This document shows, in pieces, positions 1-10,132 of a stretch of DNA of 64,000 bases (position 1 is its first letter; each line of letters opens with the position of its first letter). The translations under genes and the position numbers were made by a program. The notes below the pieces were generated by a model. It was not told the origin of the DNA, made no database searches, and saw only the letters and a program-made list of their open reading frames with translations. The stretch comes from Anseranas semipalmata (taxonomy: Eukaryota; Chordata; Aves; Anseriformes; Anseranatidae): positions 907,434-971,433 of the forward strand of contig VXAA01000904.1 of the NCBI GenBank assembly GCA_013399115.1, written 5' to 3'.

Positions 1-1185
1 TTAACGAGGGTTCATTTGAGTCCATTTGATGTACCTTCTGCCTTTTTAGGCCACAAAAATCACGAAGCCAGATTATTATTATTTTTTTTTGTAAACAGAA
101 GCTGAGATTTGGTCGGATATTTATAGGACCACAAGGCCCATGGCTGTAAGATGGCATGAAGTATCATGAGACTTGTGGTATGTGTCTTTCAGAGTTGGCA
201 AGGCTGTAAAGAACTCTTTTTTTTTTTTTTGCAGGCTGCTAAGAGATGACTCTGGGTACATGGAAAGAGCAGAACCTACTCAGTAAGACAGGGCTTCTTC
301 TTAGCAAAACATTTCACTATGGTTATGCTTGTAAATGCAACAAGCAGCAACGAAAATGCAGGTTAAGTGAGTTAGTAGCACAGCAGTTGCAGTTTTTGTC
401 TTAAAGAGACAACTTAGGTGGTGTTAAGTGGTGTTTTCTTTGGATAAACGTAAAACTGCATCCCTGGCAGGTGTTCACCGAGCAGGAAGGCAACATGGAA
501 GCCTTGTGATGGGGATGGAAATGTCTGTTATTCTTGCTCTTTCCCTGAAAGTTAGTTAAGCTTCAGAGAAACCCTCCTCTGTCCCTGTTGAAGCGTAACC
601 TGCTGTTTATAGCACAGTAAAAAGCTGCACAGCACTTTGGGGAAAAGAATTGCTGGGCAAAAAGAGAGGTGTAAGAGTCTCCAACAATTCTTGCGGTATT
701 ACGCTTCTCTGTTTAGCAGATTGTCTAAGACGGTCCTGGTGCACCAAGTCTTCAAAAAGAAGGTCTTTAAAAGTGCACATTAAATTGTGCTGCATGCTGC
801 CCTTGTGTGCAAGAAGCAGTGTTACCTGAGTGCTTTCACCATTGCTCACCAGCTCCCCATTTCACAGAACATCATGCCAGCAGAAGCATCATCATTCTGG
901 GGAAAGGCTTCACAGATCCCGGCTGGGGAACGGGCCTCTCTGAAGCAAGAGCAAGATGAGAGGAATATCCCAAAGGGGTTTAATTGTGTCTGCCTAGGTC
1001 CAGGAGGAGCAAACCTCTAGGAGAAGGTTCAGGGCTAGGAGGAGCAAACCTCAAAATAGAGAGAGGGAGGGAGGGAGGGAAGTGTGAAGTGTCCAGATGT
1101 TGTGGGTGCCCCAGTGTCTCTCCTTGGCTCTGTGTCCAATCCATGGTTGTATTTTGCAATTTGTTTTCTTCTGCATCATCAACAG
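1..1185 (+). other. Upstream intronic sequence of the left-hand gene
   Basis: The stretch lies before the first secure exon. It contains a T-run (217-230) that serves as the tract of an acceptor at 234, an imperfect direct repeat (aggaggagcaaacctc at 1002-1017 and again at 1037-1052) and a short GGGA microsatellite near 1065-1080. Apart from the exon-like segment at 235-282, listed separately, I see no coding exon with compatible phase. Confidence 0.5.
235..282 (+). other. Exon-like 48-nt segment, unproven
   Basis: A very strong acceptor (14 T then gcag) ends at 234 and a donor CTCA|gtaaga follows 282. Only one frame is open, giving LLRDDSGYMERAEPT with one leading and two trailing bases. 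Those phases do not fit a direct join to the exon at 1186, so either another exon lies between, or this is an alternative or false exon. Confidence 0.25.
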
Positions 1186-1325
1186 AGTTACATACCAAAT
1201 TCCACCTGCAGGGTCGCATCGCACTTGCACCAACACCAGGAGGGCAAGGAGATACCTTAGCTCTTCCCGAGGGCTTTATTGCAGCAGATGATGCAGAAGA
1301 AGAGAAAACCCAATGTGACTTCCAG
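1186..1325 (+). CDS. Coding exon (third from last) of an unrecognised vertebrate protein
   Basis: An acceptor with a fair pyrimidine stretch (ttgttttcttctgcatcatc then aacag) ends at 1185, and the donor CAG|gtctaa follows 1325. The donor is weak beyond the GT. The frame reads LHTKFHLQGRIALAPTPGGQ and on through LALPEGFIAADDAEEEKTQC, ending in DFQ at a complete codon, so it joins the next exon at phase 0 with no break. The first two bases (AG) complete a codon begun in an upstream exon. An alternative acceptor two bases on (start 1188, phase 0) is possible. The sequence looks like a flexible Gly/Pro-containing linker followed by an acidic stretch. I do not recognise the family. The coding call rests mainly on phase agreement with the next two exons and on protein-like composition. 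Confidence 0.72.
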
Positions 1326-1656
1326 GTCTAAGCAGGGCTAACATCAAACGAAAACACCTCTACTTGTACAATGTGCGCGTGTGCAAGGCATGCGTATACT
1401 TCAGTGACAGTGCAGTTGTAAGGAGCTTTCTACTCTGGATTAATTTCCCTGCCTTCTGTTTCATGGTGTCAATAACATCAAAGTTCCTCCTCAGAAGCTT
1501 GGCCTCTGAAACAGCCCACTGTGCGAGTCTGAACCAAAGGGGGCCCAGTGTACTTTGGCAGATGTTTACAACCTGTCACCTTATAAAATCACGTGGAGAG
1601 CTCAGCGTGGGTTCCTGTTAACGCTCTCTCTTTCTTGTGTTGCTGTTGGCTTTCAG

Positions 1657-1779
1657 CACGTGTGGAGCGAAAGCGAGGACTGCTTACCTTTTCTGCAGCT
1701 CGCGCAGGATTACATCTCTTCCTGTGGGAAAAAGACGCTCCATGAAATACTGGAAAAAGTCTTCAAATCCTTCAGACCC
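1657..1779 (+). CDS. Coding exon (penultimate) of the same protein, helical segment
   Basis: The acceptor ttgctgttggctttcag is good and the donor CCC|gtaagt is near consensus. The exon is 123 nt, exactly 41 codons, phase 0 at both ends. It encodes HVWSESEDCLPFLQLAQDYI, then SSCGKKTLHEILEKVFKSFR and P. The parts CLPFLQLAQDYISS and TLHEILEKVFKSF have heptad-like hydrophobic spacing and read as two amphipathic helices separated by a Gly-Lys-Lys turn. This suggests a folded C-terminal helical domain, perhaps for binding a partner; that role is inference. There is no signal peptide or membrane segment. This is the most convincing exon in the window, but I cannot assign the family from memory. Confidence 0.9.
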
Positions 1780-4700
1780 GTAAGTGCCTCTTTTTTCCTT
1801 CTAAATGTTGTCAGTTGTCTGTGACTATCAATGCAGTAGTACTGGATGGGGCAAAGCAGTTTTTCTCCTACTTCTGCAGCCAGTTGCCCATGTGCAGGGG
1901 TGTTAGCCCATCGGGCTCTATCAGGCAGTTGCAGATTGCTTCTGAGAAGCCAGCTGCCTTCTTATTTTCAGCTATGCATGCGAGAGAATGAGATGCCTGC
2001 CTGGGGTGGGAAGCCAACTGGTGCTGCAGCCGGTGGCACACAGTCCCCGCATGGGGACGGCATCGCTGGCTCCAGGAATGGGACACGAGTCAGGACTTTG
2101 CACCAGAGCGATTTCCTGGCACTGGAATTTGGGAATTTTGCAAGGATCTGAGCAGTGGTTCAGATTTTGCTCTTAGGATGGCTGCCACCTGATGCTTGCA
2201 AATGCAGGTTTAGTCACTGCTCGGGAAGAGGCTGGAGCAGAAGCTGGGTTTGGTGGGGAGGGGGACTTGTATTCTTGTATTTCACTGGTTTGCTGCTACT
2301 CAGCTTTCTCTGTCCTTGTTTAACACTACGATTTGGGTCGAAGCCTGTTTTTTGTCAGGGTGAGGTGACTTTGTTGGGCTGGCCGTCGTGCTCCATCTGT
2401 TTTGCCAAACCCTCCTCTTGCAGAGCCTCTCCTTTGGAGAGGACTACTTAAACACGATAATTACAGTAAATGCAATAATTAAATACAATAACTGAAGCTT
2501 GACTGCTGGTAACTCACTAATTTTGACATGACCCGGGCTGGATGGCCAGGCTGGTGCAGAGGAGAGTGGAGCTTCATCGCCAGGCCCATGCTTCTTTCCT
2601 GCATATCCCTTGATGTCCATGGCAAAGCTGACCAAAAACTTGAAGGAACATGCAGACAGCTTCCCCTCCTCTGTTTTTCTGGCTGGCTAATCATGAAGAC
2701 TAAAAATTTCTCCCAAGTATTTAGAGCGAAAGGGAGTGGTGATATGAAAACACTGGGCCTCCCCACGTTGCACCCTTGCATTGCCGCGGAAAGCCACAGC
2801 TGGTCGACATGAAAGAGCGTAATTTTAAATAATCCTTTGAGAGACTGGAAATAAATAGAACAGATGCACACTTTTCTTAGAAAAGTCTGGAAATCTGATC
2901 CTTCAGAACAGCTGCTTGTAATTGTGAAAACATACAAAAATATAAATATGCTTCCCAGAACAATATTCGGCTCATGGATCTTCATAGCTGTTTTCTCCCA
3001 CTCAGAAGAGCTGTGTCTTTGAGGAGAAACTTCCATTGGTTTAACTAAAGAGGACTTCAAAGAGACTTAATTAAATTGGTGCAGATCACTTACTTCTTTT
3101 TAAACCACATTTATTTCAGTGTAGCTTAAGTTGCTGAGAAATTGGCTTCAGTCAAACCAAGTTAAGCTACTCTTCAGGATAAAAAGGTTCAAAGCCAGGA
3201 AAACCATCCTGCTAATTCAGTCTGGGCGCTTCGTTAACATGTTAGATTTCACCCAATGATTCCTATAACCAAGCACACAAGCTGTGGTTGAGCTGGAACA
3301 TATCTTTACCAAAGACATCCAGTCTGGATGTGAAGGCCTCAGATGACTTAAAGAGTTTATAATTTTTCTAGTTTTGCTTCCTATCTGTTGAATTTCATTG
3401 TGCTTTCGTCTGCTCAAGAACAGCATCCTCAATTATCAGAGCCCTCCTGCAGACTGCAGTCAAGTACCTCTTCATTTTCTCTTGGAGGTACCACAAAGAT
3501 AGTTTATGAGATTCTCCTTTGACTTAGTACTGACAGGTTTGCATCGATGTGACAAAAATGGTTTTAACATTCGATATATGGTTGTGTGTTGACAAGTCTA
3601 AGAGAAATGTATCAATGTTTTCCCATATTGTAATTATTAAAAATAGCACATGCATGGTAGGATAGATTTTTAAAAAGTGAAGTGTGGTACAGTAGATATG
3701 TAGGAACAGTTATTTTACACCATCATGCTTTTACCAGAACAAAACCACTCTCCATCAGTATTGGGAAATGGTTTCCTTGATACTCCTTCGCGCTGTCCCC
3801 TGTCCTTTCTGTGCTAGACCTGTTTTGTTAATGAAATAACCTTGCTGTGAGCATGGAGGTAGCGGTGCATTTGCAGGACATTTCTTCCCCACTATCCAAA
3901 GAAAGCCCACTGCGAGAGAAAAGTCTGGCAAATTTCAGTTTGAAAAATGGCATTTTAGGGAAACTGCAGCTGCAGGTCAGACCGCGCTCTTTTGAAGAGT
4001 ACTCAGTCTGAGATGCTGAGGAGGGGCCAGATTTTTGGAGTTTGGTTGGTAAGCACTTTCTGAGAGTCTTATCCGTTTGTTTCCAGCCAAGACGACTAAG
4101 GAGTTTTGAAAGCCTTTGTTGGGGTCCTCCGAAGGGACATGTTGAGGGGGACGCGCGCGGGGAGGCGAGGGGCGGTCTGGGGGTGGCCCACCAGCCTGCG
4201 CTGCTCTCGCACATCTCCCCCTTAAGTTTCCTAGGCATAAACCCAGCCCAGTGCGCAGGCAGGGTGTTTATTTAGACAAGACCTTTAAAAAGCATTGGTT
4301 AACCCATGACAGCTAAACCGCACCGCTAAATCCTGCTCTAGACAAGGTCAAGCTGTTTTTTTTTTTGCTGGAGGCAGCAGGAGGAATGTTGCCTTTGCCC
4401 ATTACTGCCTTCCTAGGTAGGTTTCCACCAAGGTGTGTCATTTGCCTTATCCTCTGTTTATTCGGGGGGGGTCCAAAAATTCCAGGCACCACAGGGGTAA
4501 ACTCAAGCGATGTTGATTTTGAGGATGCCCCTCACCCGGATGCACAGCCCGGTCAGCTTTTGAACCTGGCTCTGGTGAACACTCCCCATCTCCCATCCAA
4601 ACTAACTCCTTTAATGGCTTTTGGTGCCTCTTGAAGAAATAACACTGCTTTCCTCAGAGCATCCCAGCTCCTCCAACACCCTTGTCTCGGTGGTGCCATT

Positions 4701-7681
4701 TCTGTGCCTGGAAGCAGGCAGAGGTGTCCATGCTTCTAAGCACATCTGCATGGAGACAAATCCTGTCACACCGAGATATGACAGAAGCCTATCACCTCTC
4801 GTAAAGCATCAAGTGGGCTGCTAAAGTTCTGTCCTCTACTTGGTTTATTTTTCAGTGTGTTTGTATGTCAGCTTTTGTTAGGAGGCATTACCACGCTGGT
4901 TTCATGAGTCTGCAACTTAAAAACTACTAGGTTATTTCTATCAGGGCACTTTGAAAGAGTTAAGAAAGACAAAAAAAAAAAAAAAAAGAAAAATGCCTGA
5001 GGGAAATGGCACTAACCTCAAGAGTTTGCAGAGAACCAAAAAGTGAGTCATAAAACTTAGCAGGACTCCCGCATTGAGCTTTCCTTCAGTCTAAAAGCCT
5101 GCGTCCAAAGTGGGGAGTCTGCAGTGTAAATGCCATTTATCCCAAGTTCACTGAATTCATACATGTCCCATTGACCTCCCCTTTACTTCCAAAAAATACC
5201 TAGCAGATGGGTAGTTTGGCCTGCAGGAATAAGGAGATGTAGTTCAAGCTGTGTGGCTGCTGGTTGTTGTCCTCCTTCCCTCCTCACCACCCTCCTGTTG
5301 TCCTTCTCCCCGTGTGTCCCCACCTGCCCATTTTGTTCCCTTTGCCTATTTGGCTGATGGATCAGCTCTCTCTTCCCACACCTCTTTCCTGTTTTACCTC
5401 TTTCCTCCTTGTTTTTCCTCTCCATTAAAGTCCTTTCCAGTCTGCCGCAAAGCTGATACTTTAATATATAAAGTAGATATGGACTAGAAGTAGACATGAG
5501 AGTCAGTCTGGGGTCAGCTCACACCACCTTCATCATTTTATTTTGTCCCCATCTTTTATCCTCCCTCCTCCTGTTTTGACCCAAATGTTTGTAGAGCTCC
5601 TTGCACTTTGGACCCTGATCCTCCCACCTTGGGGTCAAGATCTTGGTTGATTTGCCACTGCAGTGCAGAGACCAGTAAGTGTTTAAGAGCGGTGAGGGAT
5701 GGCAGAGGTGCAAGGTGTCTTGGAAAATCCTAGCCCAAAGCATCCACGAGAGACCAAAACTGCGCCTCTCTTGGAGGAGCATCCCATCCCGTCCCCATCC
5801 TTCCTACCCTCAGTAAAACCTGCCTAAGGTGGGTGGTGGCTTCGCTCTTGATGTTCGCCACGCCAGGGAGAGGAGAGCTGGGTGTCCCAAGGGTGAAAGG
5901 AGGGGGGATGTGTGAAAAACAGAGACCTGCAGGCTTGTGTGCCTTTTTTGGTTCTCGCGGTGTATGTTGTGGGGTTTTTAAGCTAGTTTTGCACATAAAA
6001 GGCTTCCAGTATCCCATAAAACGAAAATGGGGCTCTCACTCCTGTGGCTCATTTCCCTGCAAATCAGGGAGGAATTATAACTGGAGCTGGGCAAAAAAAA
6101 TGTGATCAAAGCTCTTTCTGCTGGCTGATGTAAGCGGAGCAGTACAAGACACAGATCTAATTTGAATACACCAAATCACTTGAGCGAAAATAATACTGAT
6201 GGATAAAAAAAGTCTAGAAGCCTTGCTTTTAAATTTTAAAAATTGTCTTAATTTTAGCTTCAAAATGAAAGAAAGCCCCCACATCCTGAAAATGAACCGT
6301 GTAGTTTCACATTCACATTATGCAGTTCAACATAAGAATTAAAAAATATGTATGCATAGGAGTATTTTTTTTCTGTTTGTTCTGCTCAGAAAACAAGAAC
6401 ACTTTCAGCTTGGGTCTCTCTGTAAGTATTTTTAAAATGCGAAGGAGGGATGTAGTCAGCAAATTCTCCTTCCATTTCGCTGCTAAGAAACACTGCAACT
6501 AAAAACTGGTTTTCTCACAGTGACAGTGAAGAATACATGGACCCGGAGGCTAATTCTGTGTAATTGTCTTTGCATCCACTGAATAATTTTGAATGTTGAT
6601 CATGGACTAAATGAGTTTAGATCCCTAAAAATCGGCCTCGTCACAGCCTTCTCATTTTCATACTACCACCGAGCAAGCATCACTTTTGTGATTTTTCTGG
6701 GTTTTGTCTCTTTTGAGAGATAGCAGCTGTGTCCCACTCCAAACAGGGTGTTGCACGCACGTGTCTGTGCTGCTCTTCTGGCCCTGGCAAGCTAAATACA
6801 TCGTATTCCCAGTAAGGCCTAGAGTATGGTTTTGCTTTGTGGATATTAATAGCTGGTAGTGTAGGATTCTAACATGAGATTTCCAGATACATTATTTTGG
6901 TTATTATTTGGTTTATCTGTCTTCCTGACTTGTGTTGGCTTGGCAACCTTTTGGAGGAGAGGGGAAAAGTTCAAGCACTGTTATTTGCTCCTTTTCCTGT
7001 GGCAAACAAATGCCATTGCAGTAATCCGAGCCATCAGATGGAGGCATCCGAACATTTCCAAGGCAGTTCTTCAGAAGCCCAAATCTAATTTGCAGAAATT
7101 TAAAGGGATTTGGGCAACTTTGAGTTGAATATACAGTATTTCTTACAGAAATTGCTTCACCCAGCATGCAAGGCTTCATCTGGTGTGATGGAGTGAGGGG
7201 TTCAAGAAAAGCACTTAACATGGTGGGATCATTAGGGTTGTAGGGACACTGCCTACTCCCCACTAGTCAGTTCTGCATGAGGATGCTTTCTTTTTTGGCT
7301 TTTGGACGGTTACTGAACACAGTCTTAAATTGAGTTAGCTACTGCTACAGTATAATCAGGGTTTGTTCTGAAGTTAAACCACTGCCAAGTCTAAACACTC
7401 AAAAATTTGTGATATGACCTCAGGGAAGAAGGCAGAGCTTTTTGAAAGTGCTTTGCTTTGGTTTTATTTATCTTCTGGTCTCTGAGCACTTAATTTGGTG
7501 TGAGGATGCATTTTCAAACCTTTCTCTATCACATGAGGGAGGGAAAGAGAGTCGAGATTGTTATGTAATGCTGTTATTCCAGCACTTGAGGTTTCCAAGA
7601 TCTAGGTGTTGTGGGAAGATTTGCAGCAAAACTGCATGAGTGGGTAATTTGCTATTACACAGTATTTTCTCTTCTTTGTAG
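1780..7681 (+). other. Last intron of the left-hand gene
   Basis: This 5.9-kb intron is bounded by gtaagt and a pyrimidine-rich tag acceptor. It holds a 17-nt poly-A run (4971-4987), a CpG-dense pocket at about 4146-4180, a pyrimidine-rich stretch around 5260-5430 and one strong microexon-like segment at 6390-6421. Long open frames on the minus strand (for example 2479-3060) have low-complexity or unlikely composition and no supporting splice sites, so I treat them as chance. Confidence 0.7.
6390..6421 (+). other. Candidate 32-nt alternative microexon
   Basis: The acceptor tract attttttttctgtttgttc then tgctcag ends at 6389 and the donor TCT|gtaagt starts at 6422; both are close to consensus. 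Read from phase 0 it gives KTRTLSAWVS plus two bases. Because 32 is not a multiple of three, inclusion would shift the last exon into another frame, which stays open to a TGA at 7806-7808 and is basic instead of acidic. No transcript evidence is available here. Confidence 0.3.
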
Positions 7682-7792
7682 CTACTTGGGCTTCCAGATG
7701 TTGATGATGATGCGTTTGAAGAATATAACGCAGATGTGGAAGAAGAGGAACCAGAAGCCGATCACCAACAAATGGGTGTCAGTCAGCAGTAA
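7682..7792 (+). CDS. Terminal coding exon with acidic C-terminal tail and TAA stop
   Basis: The acceptor is agtattttctcttctttgtag, ending at 7681. The frame continues at phase 0 from the previous exon: LLGLPDV, then DDDAFEEYNADVEEEEPEAD, then HQQMGVSQQ and TAA at 7790-7792. The tail is highly acidic (runs of Asp and Glu), which is common at the ends of nuclear, chaperone-like or cytoskeletal proteins but does not identify this one. The joined partial protein visible here is 123 codons over three exons, plus a split first codon. The rest of the gene lies to the left of the window. Splice phases (0/0) and the stop right after a protein-like tail make this a secure 3' end. Confidence 0.9.
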   Translation, partial: LLGLPDVDDDAFEEYNADVEEEEPEADHQQMGVSQQ

Positions 7793-9560
7793 TTTTCGGA
7801 GAAGCTGAAAAATTGGGAATCCTTTGGTACCAGGTGGGGTCAGGTGGTCCCACGCTAGCCTGTTCGAATTAGCACATCACACGTGGATATCTGGCTCCCA
7901 GGAAAAAAGTTTTACAAAATGGTTTTTAAATAATAATAATAATAATCTGTGATGAGCTTTGCTAAGAAGCGACCTGAATTTTGCTCCTGCTTCAGTGGGG
8001 TTTCTATGGAGTTGTCTTGGTAGCATTCTGCCATTGCCAGTCTAGAAGTAGTTTCGTTGCTGACTGTCTCCTTGATTTGTGTTCGAGAGTAACGTTCACT
8101 GACACGAATGTAGGGTACTTTGAATGTAGGAACTGTGGGGCTGGGGTGCGGAGTACTCGCACGTGACCTCTCGGGGGAAATCGGTGCAGAGAGTAGATGC
8201 AACCGGCGCTTTTCTTTTTAGTTTAACAGCTATGATTTTCGACTCTCTGCTGCCAGACAGCGCACCAAACTTTGAGAGGTTTCTCCTGAAAAACACTAGT
8301 TTAATAGCGGTCAGTACTGCAGAAGTGCGTATGAAGGCTCAACAAAAATGATGGGAAGTGGGAAATCCAGGGGAGTATCTGTTCAGACATGTTAATGTCA
8401 TTTTACTGACACCTGAATTTACAAGTGATTGGATTAATAACTGGGAGTAATTAGAGCTCTGGTGTCAACAGTACACATCATAACGAACCTGGGTACTCTC
8501 ACACCATTTAACCCAAAGCCAAATACTGTTTTTCTACAAATTCAATCGATTAAAAACAGCCATTGCATATCCCACTTCTGCATGAAAACCAACTTTAAGC
8601 TTCACTGTTTCTAATACACCAGTAAATTATTACGTAAATCTTGCAGCATCGCCAGCTGAAGTGCAACTTAACTTGCAAGCCATAAGGGTATAAACCAGCA
8701 TCTGGCTCTTAACGTTATGCTGGACCTTTTCCTCACTCTGGGCCTTTGAGCTGATCTGGGCATTTCCACCTCTGCGGAGGGGAGCTAAAATACTACCCAA
8801 GCAGGAGGGCCCCTCGTATTTTATACCTACTTTGAAAGGGTTTAAGTGGCTCCAATGAGTGCCAGACTGTGAAGATGCAGGGTCTCTTTATTTACATGCC
8901 TTTTGTACTGAAAATGTAAGAAGCAAAGTGATTCTGCTGTAAGACAGCTATTTTCCATAATTGAACAAAATGTTTCTAAATTTATTCATTTTTTTCCAGT
9001 TTTTTTTTAAATGGCAAAATGAAGGTCACACGCTTCAAAAGCCCTTTTATACAGAATTAGCTTTATAAAAAAACAAAAAGTGAGTGAAGAGAAAATGCTT
9101 GGACAACTCGCAGAAACAACTCGCACCATTTTGAAAACCCTGTTGGTAGCAACGTCTCCTTTTCCATAGACTTTTTAAAGACTTTTTTTTTCAAGGTTAC
9201 TTAAGAAAGTAAGTTTTCTTGGGGATTTACATTTCTGATGATGGGTTGAGAGATGCATAGCACTTGATTTTTCCAATCTGGGGCAAAGACCTTCCATAGC
9301 CAGGACAGTGTGCGGTACCCAATTGCGCACAGAAGTGTCTGCAATGCTTTAAAAGTACGAGTTTAAGAATATCAAAAACAGTGGAAGAGAAATAGAGCTT
9401 AATGGAACTTTGTACATTCTTTCGGCATGCAGGCATAAACATGATAGTCGCAATACATTTTCTATGGACTAGTGACGTGAGAACTGTGGCAGTTCATTGT
9501 ATAACACTGTACAGCAGCAATAGGCTTTTCGCTTACAAAAATAAAGTGTAAGAACAGTGG
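7793..9560 (+). other. Probable 3' UTR of the left-hand gene
   Basis: The stretch follows the TAA stop directly, with no good splice donor close behind it and no extended protein-like frame. It holds an AAT microsatellite (about 7931-7946) and AT-rich blocks typical of UTRs. The first canonical AATAAA is at 9540-9545, so cleavage is expected around 9555-9570. A second AATAAA at 10127-10132 could give a longer form. The extent is inferred from the signals only. Confidence 0.6.
9540..9545 (+). promoter_or_regulatory. Polyadenylation signal AATAAA
   Basis: This is the first canonical AATAAA after the stop codon at 7790, about 1.75 kb downstream. It is followed within 30-50 nt by T-rich sequence (tttccatccctgctttaagt). 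It is the best candidate for the main 3' end of the + strand gene. Confidence 0.55.
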
Positions 9561-10126
9561 TTTCCATCCCTGCTTTAAGTCCCTAAGTTTTTGTTCCTCT
9601 CCATCTAAAAAAGATGCCATAACCTTAAAAAGAACCTTGCTTCAGGAGAAGCTTTCTCTTTGTAGCATCAAGTCCTTTGGCTGCGGCTCGTCCAAATGGA
9701 TCTTTTGGTGCCGGCTTTCCTCTGCTGCAGTGCCAAGCAAGACATAATTTACAGTAGCACAAGCTATTGATTGAATTGTTAATGAGCGGTTGAGCATTAA
9801 TATGGTCGTATGCAAACGTAAAGCTGTAAATTATGTAGATATATTATTTTCTGCATTCATAACTCACTTTTTTTTGGAATACCATATGCCATTGGAGTGA
9901 CCTCTGCACCAGAGTGCAAGTGCTTGGTAGCTGGGGACCCTTCTGCAGCTCCCACCCCTGCAAAATCCCCATTGCAGCCAGCAAGATTTTGTTCAAACAA
10001 AACTCCAGGGGGTGCACAAGGCTTGGTCCTGCAGAGAGCTGCACGCTCGTGTCCCCTCTCACGTTGCTGGGAGCCGAATGCGTGGACCCCCACTGCTGAA
10101 GTGAAGCACTACCAGGCAGCACTAAA

Positions 10127-10132
10127 AATAAA
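10127..10132 (+). promoter_or_regulatory. Possible distal polyadenylation signal AATAAA
   Basis: A second canonical AATAAA lies about 590 nt beyond the first. It could serve an extended 3' UTR reaching about 10150. Nothing in the sequence shows whether it is used. Confidence 0.3.

Noticed and set aside
2479..3060. 193-codon minus-strand open frame inside the last intron
   Set aside because: The composition (Ser/Phe/Cys-rich) and the absence of splice or promoter signals suggest chance. It also crosses ordinary intronic sequence of the + strand gene.
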